Source: Rickettsiales bacterium
GTDB lineage: Bacteria; Pseudomonadota; Alphaproteobacteria; G027485855
Direction of reading: 5' to 3'
Assembly: GCA_027485855.1 (NCBI GenBank)
Contig: JAIXQD010000001.1
Location: 331,575-395,574, forward strand
Length of the DNA stretch: 64,000 bases
The notes below the pieces were generated by a model, which saw only the letters and a program-made list of their open reading frames with translations, ran no database searches and was not told the origin of the DNA. Both the position numbers and the translations under genes were made by a program. Positions 30,173-38,765 of the stretch are shown here, one piece after another (position 1 is the first letter of the stretch; each line of letters opens with the position of its first letter).

Positions 30173-31261
30173 ATGACAAAATCAATCTACCGTGACGAAA
30201 AATTTGAGCAAGTTTTACGCACCTACGAAACCCAATTTTTTGGCGCAAACGGGCTAAAAACCAAAGATGTTTTAGCCAACCACGCCCTCAAAGGTTTTGA
30301 GGCCCTTACCCGATTACAAGATTTTTTTGAGCAGCATTATGGCCGTAAATTTATGGCCGATGATTTTTGTGCAAAAATTACCGGCTCCAATGATGATGGC
30401 AATGGTCATATTGTTTTAGCCTTTGGTGATATTCAAACGGCAGTACCACATATTGTTAAGCTGCTTATAAAAAATGAGAGCTGCTTTAGCGCCGATGGCC
30501 TATTACAAAGCAACCGGATTAACTCAGACGTTCTGAGTAATTGCAAAAAACAAGGGCTTTTAAATGTAATTTTTAACCCTGATTTATGGATCTTTGCGCC
30601 GCAAGAGCTGGATAATTTATTTGCCCGTGAAGATCTCGACCCAGATTTGCGCGCTATTATTATTAAATGCAAAGCAGAGGTTGATGAAAAAAGCATAGAT
30701 GTTATCGGTATAAAAAATAAAGCGAGCTTACTGCACCAGGATGGTATTTTTACCTTCAAGCCACATGCAGCATGGCACAATCTTGATAAGATTTTAGCGC
30801 AGCTTGCCAGCAATGGCGAAACGCTCACCCTCACCGACCTTTTGGCTAACTCAAGCGCGGGCGGCAACCCACTGCTTATTTTTGCCACCCCCCAAAACAT
30901 TGAGCGGCATATTGCTGCACTGACCCCAAGCACTCCGCTAGACCCTGCCCTGCTCACGCGTAAAATTGCTGGCGGCAAAAGCGTGGCACAGCTTTTAGCT
31001 GAAAAGAATATGCTTAAAACCGTGCTGCTGCATGGGCGTGTAGCGCTTGAACACACGCGCGGCATTTGCGCCAGCCTGAGCAACAAACAAATTATTGAAA
31101 ATGACCTGTTAGATCTCATCATGGCCGATGTGCGCGCCGAAGCTACCGCACCAACGCGGCCGCTCTATCAACGCCCACAAATTGGCACGCTGGGCGCAGG
31201 CGTTAGTGTTACGCCAGCCAGCGTACAAGCAAACAAACCCATTATTTTGGGGAAAAATTAA
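30173..31261 (+). CDS. Unknown 362-aa protein with degenerate internal repeats
   Basis: I do not recognise the family. The start at ATG 30173 has GGAG six bases upstream; an ATG at 30155 is less likely. No signal peptide or membrane helix is visible. The protein is helical and Leu/Asn/Lys-rich. Two stretches look related: QGLLNVIFNPDLW with ELDNLF and DLDPDLR (about 124-160), and GNPLLIFATPQNI with HIAAL and PLDPALL (about 232-265); a third, AEKNMLKTVLL, follows. This resembles poorly conserved ankyrin-like or solenoid repeats. The C-terminus (about 315-362) is Pro/Gln/Val-rich and probably disordered. It stands divergent to the helicase with an 84-nt spacer. Confidence 0.65.
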   Translation: MTKSIYRDEKFEQVLRTYETQFFGANGLKTKDVLANHALKGFEALTRLQDFFEQHYGRKFMADDFCAKITGSNDDGNGHIVLAFGDIQTAVPHIVKLLIKNESCFSADGLLQSNRINSDVLSNCKKQGLLNVIFNPDLWIFAPQELDNLFAREDLDPDLRAIIIKCKAEVDEKSIDVIGIKNKASLLHQDGIFTFKPHAAWHNLDKILAQLASNGETLTLTDLLANSSAGGNPLLIFATPQNIERHIAALTPSTPLDPALLTRKIAGGKSVAQLLAEKNMLKTVLLHGRVALEHTRGICASLSNKQIIENDLLDLIMADVRAEATAPTRPLYQRPQIGTLGAGVSVTPASVQANKPIILGKN

Positions 31262-31373
31262 GGCGACCGGCGCGCGCTGCGGGCGCACCTAGACAGCCGC
31301 CCGATTGTTGGGCAAGCCCGACCCAAGCATACCCCCCGCCGCCGCAAAATCTTTAGGCAGCAATGGTTTTGGT

Positions 31374-31535
31374 ATGAACCCGCTTAGTTATGGCGAGATT
31401 GAGGCGTGGTCACGGCTGACTCAGCATCGGCCAAAATATTTTGAAGTTCTCGCATCACAGGCTCTGGATAGCCATTTTCTTTTAGCCAAGCAGCAAGAAT
31501 TGGGCCCGGCAAGCGCGGCAGAAAATAAACAATAA
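31374..31535 (+). pseudogene. Possible phage tail-chaperone-like ORF or remnant
   Basis: The plus frame from ATG 31374 (open upstream to a TTG at 31305) encodes a short peptide containing PLSYGEIEAWSRLTQHRP and ALDSHFL. The pattern of a Trp-containing helix, a Pro-x-E turn and LDxxFL is familiar from small tail-assembly proteins of siphoviruses, here as a matter of recollection only. There is no convincing Shine-Dalgarno, no other phage gene nearby, and a plausible membrane-protein frame lies on the opposite strand. At most one of the two is probably functional. Confidence 0.25.
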
Positions 31536-31653
31536 GACACAGCGGCGGAAACAGCAGCGCCATACCAGCATGCAGCCACGGGTTGCGGAAAGAGTCTTTA
31601 GCTCTTTGCCAAGCCAACATAGCGGCCACGCCTGCAACAAATATGTAAATCAT
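31384..31653 (-). CDS. Small putative membrane protein, 89 aa
   Basis: The frame from ATG 31653 encodes a short first hydrophobic stretch (IYIFVAGVAAMLAW), a basic turn (QRAKDSFRNPW) and a second helix (LHAGMALLFPPLCLIVYFLPRL), then a soluble tail with LKENGYPEPVMRELQNIL. The codon choice resembles its neighbours. A longer open frame reaches 31770, but the added part is Cys-rich and unlike a normal start. No Shine-Dalgarno is evident. It overlaps, antisense, the plus-strand ORF at 31374-31535. Function unknown. Confidence 0.4.
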   Translation of the reverse strand: MIYIFVAGVAAMLAWQRAKDSFRNPWLHAGMALLFPPLCLIVYFLPRLPGPILAAWLKENGYPEPVMRELQNILADAESAVTTPQSRHN

Positions 31654-31789
31654 ATGAACATCATAACAGAAACAGACCAAAATTGCAGCAAAAAGCGGGA
31701 ATCTGATAGTTAGCGCTGGGCGGTTTGAGCCGCCTTGCGGAAGGCAAGCAAACATATGCAGGGGGTTCAAAGCAAAGAAAGAAATTAAA

Positions 31790-31864
<75 letters not shown>

Positions 31865-31990
31865 CCATAAAGATTATTTAGCATAGGCTAAACGGCTTAG
31901 CAAATGCCCCATAAGATGCCAAAACACCACCCGCCCTGCCCCATGGCGCAATAAAAAGGCTGGGCGCTATAAAAAGCTCGGACGCAGCAA

Positions 31991-32022
31991 AAAGCCCGCA
32001 GGCGATTTGCGCTGCGGGCTTT
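31991..32022 (-). terminator. Rho-independent terminator of hupB
   Basis: A perfect 10-bp stem (31991-32000 with 32013-32022) with a 12-nt loop that can pair three further bases; on the minus strand it is followed by TTTTT at 31990-31986. It lies 33 nt after the hupB stop. Confidence 0.88.
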
Positions 32023-32054
32023 GATAAACCGAGCCTTAAGCCAGTTTAAAGCGG

Positions 32055-32342
32055 CTAGTTTACTGCGTCTTTCAGCTGTTTGCCGGCCTTAAATTTTGGC
32101 TGTTTGCTGGCTTTAATTTTTATTTCCTCGCCGGTGCGGGGGTTGCGGCCCGTGCTGGCGGCGCGCTTGGTGACATAGAAATTACCAAAGCCAACCAAAC
32201 GCACATCGCCACCTTTTTTCAATTCGGCGGTTACTGTATCGAGCATGGCATCGGTTAAAATGGTAATGGCCGCTTTTGACAGGTTGGATTTAATCACATC
32301 TTTGCGGCTCGCAATAGCGGCGATAAGTTCATTTTTATTCAC
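32055..32342 (-). CDS. hupB: DNA-binding protein HU
   Basis: The 95-aa nucleoid protein has the DNABII fold: helices at the N-terminus (MNKNELIAAIASR), GDVRLVGFGNFYVTKRAA (about 45-62) and the flexible arm with GRNPRTGEEIKI (about 65-76), where the conserved proline intercalates in DNA. The start codon is GTG, 8 nt after AGGAG. HU is preferred to IHF because of the sequence and the location directly behind lon, where hupB sits in many proteobacteria. It has its own promoter and terminator. Confidence 0.95.
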   Translation of the reverse strand: MNKNELIAAIASRKDVIKSNLSKAAITILTDAMLDTVTAELKKGGDVRLVGFGNFYVTKRAASTGRNPRTGEEIKIKASKQPKFKAGKQLKDAVN

Positions 32343-32420
32343 GAGGTAAGCTCCTAAGGCAGGGTAGAATTGTTATTATTGCTGCACCAGCAAAGCTATT
32401 AAGCAGCAAAACCAGGGGCA

Positions 32421-32450
32421 AGATTAGGCCGCACCAACACATTTTGTCAA
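32421..32450 (-). promoter_or_regulatory. Strong sigma-70-type promoter of hupB
   Basis: On the minus strand TTGACA (32450-32445) and TAATCT (32426-32421) are 18 nt apart. The -35 box is a perfect consensus. Transcription would start about 70 nt before the GTG of hupB. A perfect -35 suits a highly expressed nucleoid protein. Confidence 0.7.
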
Positions 32451-32730
32451 CCGTTCACACCCATAAAAATGGCGGATTTGTGCGGTTTTTTAACGGGGCA
32501 ACCGCTGCAGAAAGTCTTGACAGGCAAAAGCCAAAAGTCTAGCCCCAAGCGCAAAAATACAAAAATGCCACGTTTGCATATAGGTATTAAAACCTATTGC
32601 CAAAGTCTATTGCCTGCGCCGATGACTAAAAACGCCGATGATTAGGACACCAAAGATTAAGGGCTATGCCTACCAGCGTAATGCGGGGCAAGCGCCATGC
32701 ATCGGCAGCCAACCAAAGGCTGTTACTAAA
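32451..32730. other. Non-coding spacer between lon and hupB
   Basis: With its flanks, 433 nt separate lon from hupB. Apart from the hupB promoter on one side and a weak lon terminator on the other I see no gene. There is a small inverted repeat (ATAGGT/ACCTAT) around 32580-32597 and an isolated TTGACA on the plus strand at 32517 without a matching -10 box or downstream gene. No homology to a known small RNA can be claimed. Confidence 0.5.
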
Positions 32731-32749
32731 AGGCTTCAACGAAAAGCCT
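32731..32749 (-). terminator. Weak candidate terminator of lon
   Basis: A 6-bp stem (AGGCTT/AAGCCT) with a 7-nt loop, followed on the minus strand by TTTT at 32730-32727. It is 26 nt downstream of the lon stop. Stem and T-run are both short, so it may be a pause site rather than a full terminator. Confidence 0.35.
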
Positions 32750-32775
32750 GCGCCCCCTAAAGCGGCACCCAAAAC

Positions 32776-35187
32776 CTAATGGCGCAAGCCCGCTTCAGTA
32801 GTGGGGGCAACGCCGCGCCGTGCGGCCTCGGCAGCAAGCTCATCGGCTTCAGTCCATTCTATTGGGGTTGGCTCGCGCACCAAAGCGGCGCGTAAAACCT
32901 CATCAACAGTACTGACCGGCAGCAAAGTGAGCGCCTTTTTGACATTATCGGGGATATCGGCCAAATCTTTCTCATTATCTTTTGGCAGCAGCACGGTTTT
33001 TATACCTGCGCGCAAGGCCGCCAATAGTTTTTCTTTTAGGCCACCGATGGGCAGCACACGCCCGCGCAAAGTAATTTCGCCAGTCATGGCCACATCACGA
33101 CGCACCGGAATGCCCGTCAGCACTGACACAATTGAAGTGACCATAGCCACACCCGCCGATGGCCCGTCTTTTGGTGTAGCCCCTTCAGGCACATGCACAT
33201 GGATATCGCGCTTTTCAAACAGCGTCGGCTTGATGCCAAAATGCGCGGCGCGTGAGCGCACAAAGCTTTCGGCCGCTTGCACCGACTCTTTCATGACATC
33301 GCCCAATTTACCGGTGGTTTGCATGCGACCCTTACCCGGTAACATCACGGCCTCAATCGATAAAATCTCACCGCCCACTTCAGTCCAAGCCAGCCCTGTT
33401 GTAGTGCCAATTTGATCTTCGGTTTCGGCTTCGCCATAGCGATATTTTTTAACGCCGGCATATTTCTCGATATTGTCGGGCGTGATCACCACTTTGCTGA
33501 TGTCTTTATGCGTTGCCAGCTCTTTCACGGCCTTACGCGTCAGATTAGCAATCTCACGCTCAAGGCTACGCACGCCGGCCTCACGCGTATAGGTGCGGCA
33601 AAGCTCGCGTAATGCGGTTTCAGGTAATTCAAACTCGCCCTGCTTTAAGCCATGGTCGCGCGTTTGTTTGGGCAGCAAATGCCGCTTGGCAATTTCAACC
33701 TTCTCATCTTCGGTATAACCAGGGATGCGGATAATCTCCATCCGGTCCAGCAAAGGCTGCGGCATGCGCAAACTATTGGCCGTGCAGATAAACATCACGT
33801 CCGACAAATCATAATCGAGTTCAAGATAATGATCGTTGAAGGTGCTGTTTTGCTCGGGGTCCAGCACCTCTAACAAAGCGGCACTGGGGTCACCGCGCCA
33901 ATCGGCACCAAGCTTATCAATCTCATCGAGTAGAAAAAGCGGGTTAGCGCTTTTAGCCTTTTTCATGCCTTGCACAATTTTACCGGGCATAGAGCCAATA
34001 TAAGTGCGACGATGCCCACGAATTTCGGCTTCATCGCGCACGCCGCCCAAACTCATGCGCACAAAATTGCGGCCTGTGGCACGGGCAATTGATTTACCGA
34101 GCGAGGTTTTACCCACGCCTGGTGGGCCCACCAAACACAAAATCGGCCCCTTCATTTTATTGACGCGCTGCTGCACGGCCAGATATTCCAAAATACGTTC
34201 TTTGACCTTCTCAAGGCCGAAATGGTCTTCGTTGAGAACTTTCTCAGCGGCGGACAAATCTTTTTTAACTTTGGTGCGCCGCCCCCATGGCAGGTTACTC
34301 AACCAATCGAGATAATTGCGCACCACTGTGGCCTCGGCCGACATGGGCGACATGCTGCGCAATTTTTTAATCTCGGCTTGAGCTTTTTCTTGCGCCTCTT
34401 TGCTCAGCTTAACTTTTTTAAGCTTTAGCTCAATCTCGGTGACTTCATCGCGGCCTTCTTCGCCCTCGCCCAATTCGCGCTGAATGGCCTTCATTTGCTC
34501 GTTGAGGTAATATTCGCGCTGGGTTTTTTCCATCTGCCGCTTCACGCGATTGCGAATGCGTTTTTCAACCTGCAGCACGCCAATCTCGCCCTCCATCAGG
34601 GCAAAGATGCGCTCTAAACGCTCAGTGGTGCTGGTCATTTCCAGCAGCTCTTGCTTCTCGGGTATTTTAAGCGTGAGGTAAGAGGCAACCTGATCGGCCA
34701 GACGCTTGGCCTCATTGATTTGATTTATAGAAACAAGCACTTCCGGCGGAATCTTCTTGTTTAACTTTATATATTGCTCAAATTGCGTCACCACCGCCCG
34801 CATCAAAGCTTCCTGCTCTTCGGTGGCTTCATCTGGCTCGGCGATAGGCGCTGCATGCGCTTGAAAAAAATCAGCCTGTGGGGCAAAGCGGCTTACTTTG
34901 GCCCGATGCAGCCCTTCAACTAAAACTTTAACCGTGCCATCGGGCAGGCGCAGCAATTGCAAAACCGTGCCAACAGTACCGATTGTATAAAGATCATCGC
35001 TGGCGGGGTCGTCCTGTGCGGCATTTTTTTGCGTGAGTAGCAAAATTTGCTTATCGTCCTGCACCACCTCTTCAAGGGCGCGCACCGATTTTTCGCGGCC
35101 AACAAAAAGCGGCACAATCATATGCGGAAAAACCACAATGTCGCGCAGCGGCAAGACCGGAAAAAGGGTAGTTGTTTGGTCGCTCAT
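32776..35187 (-). CDS. lon: ATP-dependent protease La (Lon)
   Basis: The 803-aa cytoplasmic protease degrades misfolded and regulatory proteins. It has the N-terminal substrate domain ([26 protein letters not shown]), a coiled-coil part (about 190-290), an AAA+ module with GPPGVGKTS (about 355) and [10 protein letters not shown] (about 417), and a C-terminal serine-lysine peptidase with DGPSAGVAM (catalytic Ser about 677) and [10 protein letters not shown] (Lys about 720). Length is standard. A heat-shock-like promoter precedes it. Order tig-clpP-clpX-lon-hupB is conserved. Confidence 0.98.
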   Translation of the reverse strand: MSDQTTTLFPVLPLRDIVVFPHMIVPLFVGREKSVRALEEVVQDDKQILLLTQKNAAQDDPASDDLYTIGTVGTVLQLLRLPDGTVKVLVEGLHRAKVSRFAPQADFFQAHAAPIAEPDEATEEQEALMRAVVTQFEQYIKLNKKIPPEVLVSINQINEAKRLADQVASYLTLKIPEKQELLEMTSTTERLERIFALMEGEIGVLQVEKRIRNRVKRQMEKTQREYYLNEQMKAIQRELGEGEEGRDEVTEIELKLKKVKLSKEAQEKAQAEIKKLRSMSPMSAEATVVRNYLDWLSNLPWGRRTKVKKDLSAAEKVLNEDHFGLEKVKERILEYLAVQQRVNKMKGPILCLVGPPGVGKTSLGKSIARATGRNFVRMSLGGVRDEAEIRGHRRTYIGSMPGKIVQGMKKAKSANPLFLLDEIDKLGADWRGDPSAALLEVLDPEQNSTFNDHYLELDYDLSDVMFICTANSLRMPQPLLDRMEIIRIPGYTEDEKVEIAKRHLLPKQTRDHGLKQGEFELPETALRELCRTYTREAGVRSLEREIANLTRKAVKELATHKDISKVVITPDNIEKYAGVKKYRYGEAETEDQIGTTTGLAWTEVGGEILSIEAVMLPGKGRMQTTGKLGDVMKESVQAAESFVRSRAAHFGIKPTLFEKRDIHVHVPEGATPKDGPSAGVAMVTSIVSVLTGIPVRRDVAMTGEITLRGRVLPIGGLKEKLLAALRAGIKTVLLPKDNEKDLADIPDNVKKALTLLPVSTVDEVLRAALVREPTPIEWTEADELAAEAARRGVAPTTEAGLRH

Positions 35188-35227
35188 CGTGGCTCACTTT
35201 CTGTTGGGCAAAAAGCCAACAAGATTG

Positions 35228-35256
35228 ATATGGGGAGCAAGCGTAGTAATAACAAG
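35228..35256 (-). promoter_or_regulatory. Candidate heat-shock (sigma-32/RpoH) promoter of lon
   Basis: On the minus strand CTTGTTA (35256-35250) and CCCCATAT (35235-35228) are 14 nt apart. This fits the RpoH consensus CTTGAAA-N11-16-CCCCATNT closely, with the -10 box complete. The expected 5' leader to the lon ATG is about 35 nt. Lon is a classic RpoH target in other proteobacteria. Confidence 0.6.
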
Positions 35257-35292
35257 GGTCAATAAAGTTGCGTAACCGCCGCCGGTAAAAGC

Positions 35293-36588
35293 TTACGAGG
35301 CGGCGCTGCTCCCCTGCTCTTTTTTATCGCTATAGCTGAAGATAGGCTTGGTTTTGCCCTCGGCCACATCTTTATTGACCGTGACGCTCTCAAGGCCGGC
35401 ATTGCCCGGGATATCGAACATCGTATCCATGAGGATGCCTTCCATAATCGAGCGTAAGCCGCGCGCACCGGTTTTGCGTGCCAAGGCTTTTTTAGCCACG
35501 GCATAAAGCGCTTCCTCGGTGAAATCGAGCTTAACATCTTCCATCTCAAAGAGGCGCTGAAACTGACGCAGCAGCGCATTTTTGGGCTTGCTCAAAATAT
35601 CAACCAGCGCCGACTCATCAAGGTCAGACAGGGTTGCTGTGACCGGCAAACGGCCGACAAATTCGGGGATAAGGCCGAACTTCAGCAAATCTTCCGGCTC
35701 AACTTCGGCCAAAATATCGCCGGTACGGCGGTCATCCGGGCCGCGCACATCGGCACCAAAGCCGATGGAGCTGCCACGACCGCGACCCGCAATAATTTTT
35801 TCAAGGCCCGCAAAAGCGCCACCACAGACAAACAAAATATTGGTGGTGTCAACTTGCAAAAACTCTTGCTGCGGATGCTTGCGCCCACCTTGGGGCGGCA
35901 CGGACGCCACCGTGCCTTCCATAATTTTAAGCAGGGCCTGCTGCACGCCCTCACCCGACACATCGCGGGTGATAGAAGGATTATCCGACTTGCGGCTGAT
36001 TTTATCGATTTCATCGATATAAACAATGCCGCGTTGCGCCCGCTCAACATTATAATCGCTGGCTTGCAACAGCTTTAGGATAATATTCTCAACATCTTCG
36101 CCGACATAGCCGGCTTCAGTTAAGGTGGTGGCATCGGCCATGGTAAAGGGCACATCAATAATGCGCGCCAATGTTTGCGCCAGCAAGGTTTTGCCCGAGC
36201 CCGTGGGGCCAATCAGCAAAATATTGGATTTGGCCAGCTCAACATCTTGCTGCTTACCCAAAGCGCCAATGCGCTTGTAATGATTATGCACCGCAACCGA
36301 CAAGGTGCGCTTGGCGCGGTCTTGGCCAATCACATAATCATCGAGAACCTTTTTAATTTCTTTGGGGCTTGGCACGCCGGCCGAGCTTTTCACCATCGCG
36401 GTTTTGTTTTCTTCGCGAATGATGTCGGTGCAGAGCTCGACGCACTCATCGCAGATAAACACTGTGGGGCCAGCAATTAATTTGCGCACCTCATGCTGGC
36501 TTTTGCCGCAGAATGAGCAATAAAGGGTATTTTTGCTGTCCGTTGTGCCGGTGGTGCCACCGCTACCGCTGCCTGTTTTGCTGCTCAT
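35293..36588 (-). CDS. clpX: ATP-dependent Clp protease ATP-binding subunit ClpX
   Basis: The 431-aa unfoldase delivers substrates to ClpP. The zinc-binding domain has Cys24, Cys27, Cys46 and Cys49 (CSFC and CDEC). The AAA+ core has Walker A GPTGSGKT at 127-134, VYIDEIDKI near 192 and the pore and sensor motifs (GFGADVRG region, [12 protein letters not shown]). The start at 36588 has GGGAG six bases upstream; the frame extends 39 nt further without reason. The Ser/Thr/Gly-rich first 20 residues are a short lineage extension. Confidence 0.97.
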   Translation of the reverse strand: MSSKTGSGSGGTTGTTDSKNTLYCSFCGKSQHEVRKLIAGPTVFICDECVELCTDIIREENKTAMVKSSAGVPSPKEIKKVLDDYVIGQDRAKRTLSVAVHNHYKRIGALGKQQDVELAKSNILLIGPTGSGKTLLAQTLARIIDVPFTMADATTLTEAGYVGEDVENIILKLLQASDYNVERAQRGIVYIDEIDKISRKSDNPSITRDVSGEGVQQALLKIMEGTVASVPPQGGRKHPQQEFLQVDTTNILFVCGGAFAGLEKIIAGRGRGSSIGFGADVRGPDDRRTGDILAEVEPEDLLKFGLIPEFVGRLPVTATLSDLDESALVDILSKPKNALLRQFQRLFEMEDVKLDFTEEALYAVAKKALARKTGARGLRSIMEGILMDTMFDIPGNAGLESVTVNKDVAEGKTKPIFSYSDKKEQGSSAAS

Positions 36589-36769
36589 GGGACGCTCCCT
36601 TCCTTGGTGCCTTGCGGCGTTGGACAAACACTTATTGCCCTGTCTTTAGCCTAGCACAACCCAAGGTTAATGAAGCATTAACATGGGGCGCTTTTGACTG
36701 GCGAATCTTAAATTATCTTGTGGAAAGATACTCTCTTTGTGCAATGCCGCAAGAGTAAAAAAGAAAAAA

Positions 36770-36795
36770 GCCCCGCAGCAATCAAGCTACGGGGC
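36770..36795 (-). terminator. Rho-independent terminator downstream of clpP
   Basis: A 10-bp stem, GCCCCG-CAGC with GCTA-CGGGGC (one wobble), with a 6-nt loop, followed on the minus strand by a long T-rich run (36769-36756). It separates clpP from clpX transcription, so clpX likely has its own promoter in the 36600-36760 spacer. Confidence 0.88.
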
Positions 36796-36801
36796 CAAAA
36801 A

Positions 36802-36843
36802 GACAGGACTAAATTGACTGGACTAAATAGACTGGACTAAATA
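36802..36843. repeat. Three tandem 14-bp repeats in the clpP 3' region
   Basis: Units GACAGGACTAAATT, GACTGGACTAAATA and GACTGGACTAAATA follow directly (36802-36815, 36816-36829, 36830-36843). They lie between the clpP stop and its terminator and do not code for protein. Origin by slippage is likely. Confidence 0.85.
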
Positions 36844-36864
36844 ATTGTTACCAAACAGCAATAA

Positions 36865-37545
36865 CTAGGCGGCTTTGCTTTCGCCTTCGCCCGTGCCGGG
36901 GCGGCGATCAACCACATGATCGATAAGGCCAAAGGCTTTGGCTTCGTCTGGTGACATAAAATTATCGCGCTCAAGGGCCCGCTCAATTTCCTCAACTTTG
37001 CGGCCCGTGTGCTTGACATAAATCTCATTGAGGCGCGCACGCAGCTTCAAAATTTCGCGCGCTTGGATTTCAATGTCGGTGGCTTGGCCTTGGGCGCCGC
37101 CTGAAGGCTGGTGCACCATGATGCGGCTATTGGGCAATGAATAGCGCTTGCCCTTTTCGCCGGCCGTTAGCAGCAACGAGCCCATCGAGGCCGCCTGCCC
37201 CATACAGACAGTGGCAACAGGGCAGCGGATATAATGCATGGTGTCATAGACTGACAAACCCGAAGTGACCACACCACCTGGGCTATTAATGTAAAAGGCG
37301 ATTTCTTTGCTGGGGTTTTCTGATTCTAAGAAAAGCAGCTGCGCACAGATAAGGCTGGTGATGCCGTCATGCACGGGGCCGGTTAGAAAAATAATGCGCT
37401 CTTTTAACAGGCGCGAATAAATATCAAAGGCGCGCTCGCCGCGTGCGGTTTGCTCAATGACCATGGGCACAAGATTAGCTTGCACATCGCGCCAATCGCT
37501 ACCCGACATTTGCCCAATATCGTGGGCGTTTGGTAAAGTCATCAT
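36865..37545 (-). CDS. clpP: ATP-dependent Clp protease proteolytic subunit ClpP
   Basis: The 226-aa serine peptidase forms the tetradecameric chamber used by ClpX and ClpA. Catalytic Ser120 (GQAASMGS), His145 ([12 protein letters not shown]) and Asp194 (ERDNFMS) are all present, as are [21 protein letters not shown] (36-56) and INSPGG. The N-terminal ~35 residues are longer than in E. coli and may be a processed propeptide. The start at 37545 has a full AAAGGAGG Shine-Dalgarno at 5 nt. It lies downstream of a second clpP from which it is separated by a terminator. Confidence 0.97.
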   Translation of the reverse strand: MMTLPNAHDIGQMSGSDWRDVQANLVPMVIEQTARGERAFDIYSRLLKERIIFLTGPVHDGITSLICAQLLFLESENPSKEIAFYINSPGGVVTSGLSVYDTMHYIRCPVATVCMGQAASMGSLLLTAGEKGKRYSLPNSRIMVHQPSGGAQGQATDIEIQAREILKLRARLNEIYVKHTGRKVEEIERALERDNFMSPDEAKAFGLIDHVVDRRPGTGEGESKAA

Positions 37546-37624
37546 GCTGTCCTCCTTTGATAGAACAAAAATGGGGCTTAAACGAAAACGGGGCGCTGAA
37601 CAAAAACTGCGCACTGCGCAAAAA

Positions 37625-37670
37625 AATAAGACCAGAACCGAGATTTTACATCTCAGATTCTGGCCTTATT
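37625..37670 (-). terminator. Rho-independent terminator between the two clpP genes
   Basis: A long hairpin: about 20 bp of stem with few mismatches (AATAAG...GAGAT with ATCTC...CTTATT) and a short loop TTTAC. On the minus strand the stem runs into TTATTTTTTT. It lies 45 nt beyond the stop of the upstream clpP paralogue, so the downstream clpP must have its own promoter at about 37546-37624 or depend on read-through. Confidence 0.88.
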
Positions 37671-37714
37671 GTGTCTTGTATTAACCAAAAGGTCAATGCA
37701 TGAGCATCAAACGC

Positions 37715-38536
37715 TTAAAGTGATGGGGCTTGCGCCTGTTTTGCTGCCATACGCTCCAATGTTTCGCGAACGGGTTCGCCCACTTCAAGCACAATCGGCA
37801 CGGGCTGGCGCAGAAATTGCTTGGCCGGATCAACCGTAACATCCATCTTGTTGCTGGTGAAGCTATCGATGATGTCATCAATGAGGCCTAGCGCCTTAGC
37901 TTCGCTGGCATTAAGCCAAGTATCCTGACGGCACAAACGCTCAAACTCGGCGGCATCAACAAGGCCACTGTGTTTTTCGTAAATCTGGTTCATTTTATTC
38001 CGCGTTCTGACGATATCAGCTGCGGCCAGCTCAATATCATGTGACTTGCCTTGGGCGCCGCCTGAAGGCTGGTGAATCATCACGCGCGCATTGGGTGTAG
38101 CAAAGCGCGAACCCGGATGACCTGCGGCCAATAACACCGAACCCATGGAGGCGGCAATGCCATTCACAATGGTACTGATTGGCGCATTCGATGCTTGCAT
38201 GGCATCATACATTTTAAGGCCGCTATCAATCATGCCGCCAGGGCTATCAATTAAAATAGTGATAGGCGATTTTGGATCTTGAAAATTGAGGAACATAATT
38301 TTTTTGACAAACTCTTCAGCAACAAAGGGGCTGATGCTGTTAGGCACCGACACCACACGCTTGGTCAGCAAAAAGCTGTCAATATCCATGCCAACCATTT
38401 GGCCTTTTTGCTCGACATAGACATTGGTGCCGCGAATAACCGGCGCCCATGGATCTTGCCGCTCGCTTGTGACCGGCTGGCTCATGCTTTGCAAATTTTC
38501 GCCAAACTGAATAATGAGTGGGTTGTAAGTAGTCAT
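37715..38536 (-). CDS. Second, divergent ClpP-family serine peptidase
   Basis: This 273-aa ClpP homologue keeps the complete triad: Ser130 (GIAASMGS), His155 ([12 protein letters not shown]) and Asp205 (RQDTWLN). It differs from the neighbour by an N-terminal extension of about 20-30 residues, a different handle region and a C-terminal tail (about 225-273, VDPAKQFLRQPVPIVLEVGEPV...) absent in standard ClpP. The oligomerisation segment FDIYSRLL is replaced by MDIDSFLLTKR. It could form mixed rings with the other ClpP or a separate protease. The start has GAGGAG 7 nt upstream. It has its own terminator and a heat-shock-like promoter candidate. Confidence 0.93.
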   Translation of the reverse strand: MTTYNPLIIQFGENLQSMSQPVTSERQDPWAPVIRGTNVYVEQKGQMVGMDIDSFLLTKRVVSVPNSISPFVAEEFVKKIMFLNFQDPKSPITILIDSPGGMIDSGLKMYDAMQASNAPISTIVNGIAASMGSVLLAAGHPGSRFATPNARVMIHQPSGGAQGKSHDIELAAADIVRTRNKMNQIYEKHSGLVDAAEFERLCRQDTWLNASEAKALGLIDDIIDSFTSNKMDVTVDPAKQFLRQPVPIVLEVGEPVRETLERMAAKQAQAPSL

Positions 38537-38609
38537 TGGCTTGCTCCTCAAAAGTTGGTTTGGCGATACATCGTCAAAAAGTCAAAATTAAACTCTCAAT
38601 TTTGGGCGA

Positions 38610-38640
38610 AAATGGTAATTTTGTTACCGTAACTATCAAG
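38610..38640 (-). promoter_or_regulatory. Candidate heat-shock-like promoter of the clpP paralogue
   Basis: On the minus strand CTTGATA (38640-38634) and TACCATTT (38617-38610) are 16 nt apart, resembling RpoH sites with an imperfect -10. The spacer overlaps a palindrome GGTAA-N5-TTACC at 38614-38628 that could bind a regulator. Both are by-eye calls. Confidence 0.35.
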
Positions 38641-38714
38641 CGCCTGTATTATTCGTAGCAAGCCCGTTTTAGTAACGCAACAGAATTTTTACGAAAAATT
38701 AAGTAAAAATAAAA

Positions 38715-38740
38715 CGGCCGATGAAATGACTCATCGGCCG
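38715..38740 (-). terminator. Rho-independent terminator of tig
   Basis: A perfect 10-bp stem CGGCCGATGA/TCATCGGCCG with a 6-nt loop, followed on the minus strand by TTTTATTTTTACTT (38714-38701). It lies 25 nt beyond the trigger factor stop. Confidence 0.92.
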
Positions 38741-38765
38741 CCCATTTAAGCAACAAAATTAGCGA

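Noticed and set aside
30433..31122. Minus-strand ORF of 229 codons opposite the 362-aa unknown
   Set aside because: Ser/Leu-rich translation without a motif, no Shine-Dalgarno; the plus frame has a good ribosome-binding site.
32517..32522. Isolated TTGACA on the plus strand
   Set aside because: No -10 box at the right distance and no plus-strand gene downstream.
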